The notes beneath the pieces are model-generated. The model saw only the letters and a program-made list of their open reading frames with translations, did not search any database and was not told where the DNA came from. A DNA stretch of 64,000 nucleotides from Streptomyces bluensis (GTDB lineage: Bacteria; Actinomycetota; Actinomycetes; Streptomycetales; Streptomycetaceae), in assembly GCF_014650715.1 (NCBI RefSeq), contig NZ_BMVM01000018.1, positions 1 to 64,000 of the forward strand. Direction: 5' to 3'. Positions within the stretch are counted from its first letter, which is position 1. Each line of letters begins with the position of its first letter. Shown here piece after piece: positions 57,409 to 64,000 of the stretch. Made by a program: the position numbers and the translations under genes.

Positions 57409-58521
57409 ATGAGCGGTCTCGGTGAGTCACGCAAGGATGATGAGGAGCCCTGGGGCAGGGTTCGCCCGTTCTCGATCAAGACGAAGCTGGGGACGCTCGT
57501 CGTCGTCTCGGTCCTGATCACCACGGGTCTGTCGATGATCGCGGTGCACACCAAGACCGAGATCCGGTTCATCACGGTGTTCTCGATGATCGCCACGCTT
57601 CTCATCACCCAGTTCGTGGCGCACTCCCTCACCTCACCGCTGGACGAGATGAACGCGGTGGCACGGCACATCTCGCTCGGCGACTACACGCGCCGGGTGA
57701 ACGACGGCCGCCGGGACGAGCTGGGTGACCTGGCCCACACGATCAACCTCATGGCCGACGAGCTGGAGGCCCAGGACCGCCAGCGCAAGGAGCTCGTGGC
57801 GAACGTCTCGCACGAGCTGCGCACGCCCATCGCGGGCCTGCGCGCGGTCCTGGAGAACGTGGTGGACGGCGTCTCCGCCGCCGACACCGAAACGATGCGT
57901 ACGGCCCTGAAGCAGACGGAACGCCTCGGCCGCCTGGTCGAGACCCTCCTGGATCTCTCCCGTCTGGACAACGGTGTCGTCCCCCTCCGCACGCGCCGCT
58001 TCGAGGTGTGGCCGTACCTGTCGGGTGTCCTCAAGGAGGCCAACATGGTCGCCTCCGCACGCGGCGGCATCGCCTCGGACTCCGGAAAGCACACGCGCAA
58101 GGACGTCCACCTGCACCTGGACGTGCATCCTCCGGAGCTCACGGCCCACGCCGACCCCGAGCGCATCCACCAGGTCGTCGCCAACCTGATCGACAACGCG
58201 GTCAAGCACAGCCCGCCGCACGGCCGCGTGACAGTGAAGGCGCGGCGCGGCAGCACGCCCGAGTCCCTGGACCTGGAGGTCCTGGACGAGGGGCCGGGCA
58301 TCCCCGAATCCGAGCGGCACCGTGTCTTCGAACGCTTCAACCGGGGCGCCGTCAGCTCCCCCCACGGCCCCGGCAGCGACGGCGGCACCGGTCTGGGCCT
58401 CGCCATCGCCCGCTGGGCCGTCGACCTCCACGGCGGCCGCATCGGCGTGGCCGAGTCCCAGCGCGGCTGCCGCATCCAGGTAGCCCTCCCGGGCCTCCCC
58501 GGCCAGCGCACGGCCCAGTAG
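57409..58521 (+). CDS. HAMP-domain sensor histidine kinase
   Basis: 370-aa sensor kinase. A first helix near residues 27-45, a second about 53-72 with almost no extracellular loop between them, HAMP (about 73-125, 'SPLDEMNAVARHISLGDYTR'), HisKA 'LVANVSHELRTPIAGLRAVL' (phosphoacceptor His about 140) and HATPase_c with 'HQVVANLIDNAVKHSPPHGR', 'VLDEGPGIPESERHRVFERF' and 'GGTGLGLAIARWAVDLHGGR'. The missing sensor loop suggests it senses within the membrane or cytosol. It is the partner of the OmpR-type regulator upstream. ATG 57409 or ATG 57401 are both possible starts. Confidence 0.88.
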   Translation: MSGLGESRKDDEEPWGRVRPFSIKTKLGTLVVVSVLITTGLSMIAVHTKTEIRFITVFSMIATLLITQFVAHSLTSPLDEMNAVARHISLGDYTRRVNDGRRDELGDLAHTINLMADELEAQDRQRKELVANVSHELRTPIAGLRAVLENVVDGVSAADTETMRTALKQTERLGRLVETLLDLSRLDNGVVPLRTRRFEVWPYLSGVLKEANMVASARGGIASDSGKHTRKDVHLHLDVHPPELTAHADPERIHQVVANLIDNAVKHSPPHGRVTVKARRGSTPESLDLEVLDEGPGIPESERHRVFERFNRGAVSSPHGPGSDGGTGLGLAIARWAVDLHGGRIGVAESQRGCRIQVALPGLPGQRTAQ

Positions 58522-59019
58522 CTCGACGGCGCCGGGTGCGCCTCAGGCCCTTAAGGGGCGCGGGGCTGTGTTCAATATGCGGCTCCGCCGCGTGGGCGCG
58601 ACCAGCCACAACGAAACCCGCAGCCGCCCACACAGAGAACCCGGCAGACGAGACGCACCCCCAACCGCCGGAGGCACCCGGCTGGAACCGAGTCACCCGT
58701 CCGGGACTTCCATCTTCCCCAAGTTGACGTAAAGTTCGACGTGGGGCCACAAGATCCGTGTGTGTCCGCGCTGGCGGACACGTGTGATCAGGCCGCCGTC
58801 CGGCACAGGGCCGCGCGCACACCGCCGCAGGCCCCCGCCGCGGCATGCACTCCACACCGGAACCACGCTTGTTTCCCGCCATTTCCAGCCCCGAAACACG
58901 CTTTCCGATGTGACTTACACGACGATGGACCAGCCCGGCCTGACCTTCCCGGCCACGGAGGCGTAGCCTTTATTCCCGCTGTCCATCACCTTGTGAAGCG
59001 GAAGAGGGCGGTTGCCGCC
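58522..59019. other. 498-bp intergenic region upstream of kgd with a dispersed Streptomyces repeat
   Basis: The first part (about 58550-58632: CCCTTAAGGGGCGCGGGGCT, then GCGGCTCCGCCGCGTGGGCG and CGACCAGCCACAACG) is the dispersed intergenic element found in many copies in Streptomyces genomes. CCCTTAAGGG and CGGCTCCGCCG form small hairpins and likely end transcription of the kinase gene. The second part, with TTGACGTAAAG at about 58723-58733, should contain the kgd promoter. No gene is seen. Confidence 0.55.
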
Positions 59020-62000
59020 GTGTCGCCACAGTCCCCCAGTAACTCCAGCATCTCGACCGACGCCGACCGGGCGGGCGAGAACCCCGCCGCGGCCTTCGGG
59101 GCCAACGAGTGGCTCGTCGACGAGATCTATCAGCAGTACCTCCAGGACCCGAATTCGGTAGACCGCGCCTGGTGGGACTTCTTCGCCGACTACAAGCCAG
59201 GGGCGGCCGCCGCCCCGGCTCCGGCGGGTACCACCACCCCTGAGGCTCCGGCCGCTCCCGCCGCCCCGGCCACGCCCGCGGCTCCGGCCCCCGCCGCCGC
59301 GCCCGCACCGGCCGCGTCGGCGCCCGCGGCGCCGAAGCCCGCCGCCGCCCCGGCCGCTCCCAAGCCCGCCGCTGCCGCCCCCGCGAAGCCTGCGAAGAAG
59401 GCCGAGCCCGCCGCCGCGCCCGCCGAGGGCCCCGAGCTGGTGACGCTGCGCGGCCCGTCCGCCGCCGTCGCGAAGAACATGAACGCCTCCCTGGAGCTGC
59501 CCACGGCCACGTCCGTGCGCGCGGTCCCGGTGAAGTTGCTGTTCGACAACCGCATCGTCATCAACAACCACCTCAAGCGCGCCCGGGGCGGGAAGATCTC
59601 CTTCACGCACCTCATCGGGTACGCGATGGTGCAGGCCATCAAGGCCATGCCGTCGATGAACTGGTCGTTCGGCGAGAAGGACGGCAAGCCGACACTGATC
59701 AAGCCGGCGCACGTCAACCTGGGCCTCGCCATCGACCTGGTCAAGCCGAACGGCGACCGCCAGCTCGTCGTCGCGGCGATCAAGAAGGCCGAGACGCTGA
59801 ACTTCTTCGAGTTCTGGCAGGCCTACGAGGACATCGTCCGTCGCGCCCGCGACAACAAGCTGACGATGGACGACTTCACGGGTGTCACCGTCTCGCTGAC
59901 CAACCCCGGCGGCCTCGGCACCGTCCACTCCGTGCCGCGTCTGATGCCCGGCCAGTCGGTGATCATGGGCGTCGGCTCCATGGACTACCCGGCGGAGTTC
60001 CAGGGGACCAGCCAGGACACCCTCAACAAGCTCGGCATCTCCAAGGTCATGACGCTCACGTCGACGTATGACCACCGGGTGATCCAGGGCGCGGCCTCCG
60101 GCGAGTTCCTGCGCGCCGTCGCGAACCTGCTCCTCGGCGAGAGCGGCTTCTACGACGACATCTTCGAGGCGCTGCGCATCCCCTACGAGCCGGTCCGCTG
60201 GCTCAAGGACATCGACGCCTCGCACGACGACGACGTCACCAAGGCCGCCCGCGTCTTCGAGCTGATCCACTCCTACCGGGTCCGCGGCCATGTCATGGCC
60301 GACACCGACCCGCTGGAGTACCGCCAGCGCAAGCACCCCGACCTGGACATCACCGAGCACGGGCTCACCCTCTGGGACCTGGAGCGCGAGTTCGCGGTCG
60401 GCGGCTTCTCGGGCAAGTCCCTGATGAAGCTGCGCGACATCCTCGGTGTGCTGCGCGACTCGTACTGCCGCACCACCGGCATCGAGTTCATGCACATCCA
60501 GGACCCGAAGCAGCGCAAGTGGATCCAGGACCGCATCGAGCGCCCGCACTCCAAGCCGGAGCGCGAGGAGCAGCTGCGCATCCTGCGCCGCCTGAACGCC
60601 GCGGAAGCCTTCGAGACCTTCCTCCAGACGAAGTACGTCGGCCAGAAGCGCTTCTCGCTGGAGGGCGGCGAGTCCGTCATCCCGCTGCTCGACGCCGTAC
60701 TGGACTCGGCCGCCGAGTCCCGCCTGGACGAGGTCGTCATCGGCATGGCCCACCGCGGCCGCCTGAACGTCCTCGCCAACATCGTCGGCAAGTCGTACGC
60801 GCAGATCTTCCGCGAGTTCGAGGGCAACCTCGACCCGAAGTCGATGCACGGCTCCGGCGACGTGAAGTACCACCTGGGCGCCGAGGGCACCTTCACCGGC
60901 CTGGACGGCGAGCAGATCAAGGTCTCGCTCACCGCCAACCCCTCGCACCTGGAAGCCGTGGACCCGGTCCTGGAGGGCGTCGCACGCGCCAAGCAGGACA
61001 TCATCGGCAAGGGCGGCACGGACTTCACCGTCCTGCCGGTGGCCCTGCACGGCGACGCGGCCTTCGCGGGCCAGGGCGTGGTGGCCGAGACCCTGAACAT
61101 GTCGCAGCTGCGCGGCTACCGCACCGGCGGCACGGTCCACGTCGTCATCAACAACCAGGTCGGCTTCACCGCCGCCCCGGAGTCCTCGCGCTCGTCCATG
61201 TACGCCACCGACGTGGCCCGCATGATCGAGGCCCCGATCTTCCACGTGAACGGCGACGACCCGGAGGCCGTCGTCCGCGTCGCCCGGCTGGCCTTCGAGT
61301 TCCGCCAGGCGTTCAACAAGGACGTGGTGATCGACCTCATCTGCTACCGCCGCCGCGGTCACAACGAGTCGGACAACCCGGCCTTCACCCAGCCGCTGAT
61401 GTACGACCTGATCGACAAGAAGCGCTCGGTGCGCAAGCTCTACACCGAGTCCCTGATCGGTCGCGGCGACATCACCCTGGAAGAGGCCGAGCAGGCCCTC
61501 CAGGACTACCAGGGCCAGCTGGAGAAGGTCTTCACGGAGGTCCGCGAGGCCACCTCGCAGGCGGTGTCGACGGAGTCCCACGACCCGCAGGACGGCTTCC
61601 CGGTCGCGGTGAACACGGCCGTCTCCGCCGAGGTCGTCAAGCGCATCGCCGAGTCCCAGGTCAACATCCCCGACCACATCACCGTCCACCCGCGTCTGCT
61701 GCCGCAGCTCCAGCGCCGGGCGGCGATGATCGAGGACGACGCGATCGACTGGGGCATGGGCGAGACGCTGGCGATCGGCTCCCTGCTCCTGGAGGGCACC
61801 CCGGTGCGCCTCTCGGGCCAGGACTCCCGCCGTGGCACGTTCGGCCAGCGCCACGCCGTCCTGATCGACCGCGAGACGGGCGAGGACTTCACCCCGCTGC
61901 TGTACCTGTCGGACGACCAGGCCCGCTACAACGTCTACGACTCGCTCCTGTCCGAGTACGCGGCGATGGGCTTCGAGTACGGCTACTCCCTCGCCCGGCC

Positions 62001-62793
62001 GGAGTCCCTGGTCATGTGGGAGGCCCAGTTCGGCGACTTCGTCAACGGCGCCCAGACAGTCGTGGACGAGTTCATCTCGTCGGCGGAGCAGAAGTGGGGC
62101 CAGACGTCCGGCGTCACCCTGCTGCTCCCCCACGGCTACGAGGGCCAGGGCCCGGACCACTCCTCGGCCCGCCCGGAGCGGTTCCTCCAGCTCTGCGCCC
62201 AGAACAACATGACGGTCGCCATGCCGACGATGCCGTCGAACTACTTCCACCTCCTGCGCTGGCAGGTGCACAACCCGCACCACAAGCCGCTCGTCGTCTT
62301 CACCCCGAAGTCGATGCTGCGTCTGAAGGCGGCGGCGTCGAAGGCGGACGAGTTCACCTCCGGCCAGTTCCGCCCGGTCATCGGCGACAGCTCGGTGGAC
62401 CCGGCGGCGGTCAAGAAGGTCGTCTTCACCGCGGGCAAGGTCTTCTACGACCTCGACGCCGAGCGGAAGAAGCGCGGCGTCACGGACACCGCGATCATCC
62501 GCCTTGAGCGGCTGTACCCGCTCCCCGGTGCCGAGGTCCAGGCGGAGATCGCCAAGTACCCGAACGCCGAGAAGTACCTGTGGGCCCAGGAGGAGCCGGC
62601 CAACCAGGGCGCCTGGCCGTTCATCGCCCTGAACCTGATCGACCACCTGGACCTGGCGGTCGGCGCGGACGTCCCGCACGGCGAGCGCCTGCGCCGTATC
62701 TCCCGCCCGCACAGCTCGTCCCCGGCGGTGGGCTCCGCCAAGCGCCACCAGGCCGAGCAGGAGCAGCTGGTGCGCGAGGTGTTCGAGGCGTGA
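59020..62793 (+). CDS. kgd: multifunctional 2-oxoglutarate decarboxylase/dehydrogenase E1-E2 (Kgd)
   Basis: 1257-aa TCA-cycle enzyme. Order: a short E1 N-terminal segment ('ANEWLVDEIYQQYLQDPNSV'), a Pro/Ala linker (about 63-130), an E2-type acyltransferase domain (about 138-375, 'TSTYDHRVIQGAASGEFLRA', the DHRxxxG site) and a full E1 decarboxylase (about 400-1257) with ThDP/Mg motif 'FHVNGDDPEAVVRVARLAFE', 'ICYRRRGHNESDNP' and 'ALLIDRETGEDF'-like C-terminal part. Such fused enzymes are the Actinobacterial form, joining decarboxylation and acyl transfer. GTG 59020 (VSPQSPSNSSIST) is preferred; GTG 58993 is an alternative. Confidence 0.94.
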   Translation: MSPQSPSNSSISTDADRAGENPAAAFGANEWLVDEIYQQYLQDPNSVDRAWWDFFADYKPGAAAAPAPAGTTTPEAPAAPAAPATPAAPAPAAAPAPAASAPAAPKPAAAPAAPKPAAAAPAKPAKKAEPAAAPAEGPELVTLRGPSAAVAKNMNASLELPTATSVRAVPVKLLFDNRIVINNHLKRARGGKISFTHLIGYAMVQAIKAMPSMNWSFGEKDGKPTLIKPAHVNLGLAIDLVKPNGDRQLVVAAIKKAETLNFFEFWQAYEDIVRRARDNKLTMDDFTGVTVSLTNPGGLGTVHSVPRLMPGQSVIMGVGSMDYPAEFQGTSQDTLNKLGISKVMTLTSTYDHRVIQGAASGEFLRAVANLLLGESGFYDDIFEALRIPYEPVRWLKDIDASHDDDVTKAARVFELIHSYRVRGHVMADTDPLEYRQRKHPDLDITEHGLTLWDLEREFAVGGFSGKSLMKLRDILGVLRDSYCRTTGIEFMHIQDPKQRKWIQDRIERPHSKPEREEQLRILRRLNAAEAFETFLQTKYVGQKRFSLEGGESVIPLLDAVLDSAAESRLDEVVIGMAHRGRLNVLANIVGKSYAQIFREFEGNLDPKSMHGSGDVKYHLGAEGTFTGLDGEQIKVSLTANPSHLEAVDPVLEGVARAKQDIIGKGGTDFTVLPVALHGDAAFAGQGVVAETLNMSQLRGYRTGGTVHVVINNQVGFTAAPESSRSSMYATDVARMIEAPIFHVNGDDPEAVVRVARLAFEFRQAFNKDVVIDLICYRRRGHNESDNPAFTQPLMYDLIDKKRSVRKLYTESLIGRGDITLEEAEQALQDYQGQLEKVFTEVREATSQAVSTESHDPQDGFPVAVNTAVSAEVVKRIAESQVNIPDHITVHPRLLPQLQRRAAMIEDDAIDWGMGETLAIGSLLLEGTPVRLSGQDSRRGTFGQRHAVLIDRETGEDFTPLLYLSDDQARYNVYDSLLSEYAAMGFEYGYSLARPESLVMWEAQFGDFVNGAQTVVDEFISSAEQKWGQTSGVTLLLPHGYEGQGPDHSSARPERFLQLCAQNNMTVAMPTMPSNYFHLLRWQVHNPHHKPLVVFTPKSMLRLKAAASKADEFTSGQFRPVIGDSSVDPAAVKKVVFTAGKVFYDLDAERKKRGVTDTAIIRLERLYPLPGAEVQAEIAKYPNAEKYLWAQEEPANQGAWPFIALNLIDHLDLAVGADVPHGERLRRISRPHSSSPAVGSAKRHQAEQEQLVREVFEA

Positions 62794-62820
62794 GCCGCTG
62801 AGCGGCCCTGCCTGACGAGA

Positions 62821-62855
62821 GGGCCCGGTCCCGGAGCGTTTCCGGGGCCGGGCCC
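62821..62855. terminator. kgd terminator (shared by convergent genes)
   Basis: GGGCCCGG...CCGGGCCC forms the outer stem, with an inner CCCGGA/TCCGGGG stem around GCGTT. It lies 27 bp after the kgd stop and between convergent genes, so it can serve both. Confidence 0.75.
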
Positions 62856-62896
62856 TTCGGCGTTTCCCACCGCGTTCGGAGTCGACGGGGGCTCTC

Positions 62897-64000
62897 TCAC
62901 GTCGTCTGTGGTTCGAAGTCCCAGGAGGGCCGGGCGCGGGAACGGGCCGAGACGGTGTGGAAGTGCCGTGGCCCCAGGGTCATGGCAAGAGCCTGCACGG
63001 CCTCCGCCTCCACCGCGTCCGCCTCTCGGCGTTCCCTCAGCACACGCAGGTCGGCGGCCAGGGCGACGCGGGCGGACAGGGTCAGCGGATGGGTGGCGCC
63101 GACCGACACGGTGGCACGGGCCGCCGTGTCCCGGCTGAGGGCGACGGCGGACTCGGGGTCGCCGACGAGGTCGCGCAGGGCCGAGGCGTTGATGGCGCAG
63201 CCGAGGGTCCAGGGGTGGTCCGGACCGACCGCTCGGGACATGTCGGTGAGGGACTGCTCCGCGAGGGCGTACGCCTGCTGTCGCTCGCCGACGCCGCGCA
63301 GGATGAGGGCGTGGTTGGTACGGGCCCCGGCGGTGTAGGGGTGCGTCGGCCCGAGCAACTGTTCGTAGCGCGTGATGACGGACTCACTGAGCTCGCGTGC
63401 CTCGTCGATGTCGCCGTACGCCCGGGCGAAGCAGCTCCTGCTCGCGGCGAGTATCAGCGTGAGCGGGTCCGTCTCGCCGAGAACGCGCTCGCAGCGTTCC
63501 AGGGCGCGGCCGAAGAGGGGGGCGGCCCTGTCACGGCTGCCCGAGCGGTAGAGGCACAGGGCGAGATTGTGTTCGGCGCGCAGCGTCTGCGGATGGTGGG
63601 CGCCCACCACCTTGCGGTGCTCGCGCACACTGCGTTCCTGGAGGGAGGCCGCTTCGGCGTAGCGGCCCAGGAGGCGGAGGTCGGTGGCGCGGAAGATCTC
63701 CGAGTACAGGGTCCACACGTCGCCGGCCCCCAGGAAACGCCGCCGGTCGTCGAGCGTCCGCCGGTCGACCTCCAAGGCGTCCTGGTAGCGGCCGAGCAGC
63801 CGCAGCGACACGCCCAGGTTGTTGCGCGCCGCCAGGGAGCGAGGGCTCGCCTCTCCCAGCTGTTGCCGATAGCCGTCGTAGGCCTCCCTGGACAGGGACA
63901 GGGCCTCGTCGTAGCGGGCCAGCGCCCGCAGATCCGCCGCGAGGCCGCCGACGGCACGCAGATACCCGGTACTGCGGCTCCCGCCCGCGGCACGGTACTG
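62897..64000 (-). CDS. TPR protein, FxSxx-COOH-system type (FxsT-like), 5' part beyond the window
   Basis: The frame is open to the right edge, giving 367 residues of the C-terminal part. It consists of tetratricopeptide repeats of the 42-residue TPR_10/TPR_12 type ('LRLLGRYQDALEVDRRTLDD', 'NLALCLYRSGSRDRAAPLFG', 'LGPTHPYTAGARTNHALILR', 'VGPDHPWTLGCAINASALRD'). The repeats with 'LGxxHPxTL' and the final 'RARPSWDFEPQTT' match proteins of FxSxx-COOH peptide systems, where FxsT carries an NB-ARC ATPase before the TPRs. The ATPase part, if present, lies outside the window, so the assignment to that system is tentative. Confidence 0.65.
   Translation of the reverse strand, partial: QYRAAGGSRSTGYLRAVGGLAADLRALARYDEALSLSREAYDGYRQQLGEASPRSLAARNNLGVSLRLLGRYQDALEVDRRTLDDRRRFLGAGDVWTLYSEIFRATDLRLLGRYAEAASLQERSVREHRKVVGAHHPQTLRAEHNLALCLYRSGSRDRAAPLFGRALERCERVLGETDPLTLILAASRSCFARAYGDIDEARELSESVITRYEQLLGPTHPYTAGARTNHALILRGVGERQQAYALAEQSLTDMSRAVGPDHPWTLGCAINASALRDLVGDPESAVALSRDTAARATVSVGATHPLTLSARVALAADLRVLRERREADAVEAEAVQALAMTLGPRHFHTVSARSRARPSWDFEPQTT

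Noticed and set aside
58915..62748. Very long minus-strand open frame opposite kgd
   Set aside because: It is the G/C-bias shadow of kgd, with Arg/Gly/Val-rich low-information sequence and no domain motifs.

Overview
The window is chromosomal DNA from a Streptomyces (Actinomycetota). The evidence is very high GC, strong G/C bias at third codon positions, GTG starts, many 4-bp gene overlaps, and lineage markers: a complete conservon (roadblock protein, DUF742 protein, Ras-like GTPase, kinase-like sensor), XRE/DUF5753 regulators paired with DUF397-type small proteins, a fused E2/E1 2-oxoglutarate enzyme (Kgd), a HAIR element in front of lon, and an FxsT-like TPR protein.

Region 1 (1-6.7 kb) is a decaying accessory island. 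It holds the 3' end of an IS110-type transposase, a YgjP-like metallopeptidase behind an N-terminally deleted type I restriction subunit HsdR, an XRE/DUF5753 regulator that has lost its HTH, a 63-aa small protein, and a tight operon made of a formylglycine-generating-enzyme (FGE) remnant, a cold-shock/OB-like protein and a CorA-like membrane protein. A PIN/ribbon-helix-helix toxin-antitoxin pair closes it. The FGE/OB/CorA-like operon is the best candidate for a little-described conflict system.

Region 2 (7-27 kb) is mixed metabolic and regulatory. An acyltransferase, a membrane fatty acid desaturase and a DesK/DesR-like two-component pair look like a membrane-lipid module. A second NarL-type two-component pair sits with an ABC exporter, with an intervening repeat array and a 20-bp perfect palindrome upstream. 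Then come SDR/MerR, SRAP peptidase, a hemerythrin-like protein, a beta-helix protein, a TehA-like channel, DUF488, a VOC protein, two small orphan genes, argG with an ARG-box-like site, a DUF3152 metalloprotease-like protein and a GntR regulator.

Region 3 (27-38 kb) has an ECF sigma factor between two membrane proteins (one with a Met/His-rich loop), an ArsR-like regulator with a coiled-coil membrane partner, YceI and MarR divergent across two identical 12-bp palindromes, a maleylpyruvate-isomerase-family protein, a ketoacyl synthase carrying an unknown N-terminal domain, and the NHEJ pair ku/ligD-polymerase, divergent across 13-bp tandem repeats. A NERD-domain protein and a CX5R phosphatase follow.

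Region 4 (38-64 kb) looks like conserved chromosome: a SEDS/PBP pair, a secreted NlpC/P60 endopeptidase with a hairpin at its Shine-Dalgarno, a StyA-like flavin monooxygenase, conservon cvnABCD, a PP2C-like phosphatase, a MarR regulator, lon with a HAIR operator, an anti-sigma-like ATPase divergent from an XRE-DUF397 pair, a rhomboid-like protein, a spermidine-synthase-like protein, an OmpR-type two-component pair, kgd, and an FxsT-like TPR gene running off the end.

No tRNA, rRNA or CRISPR array was found. All functional calls come from reading motifs; no database search was run.
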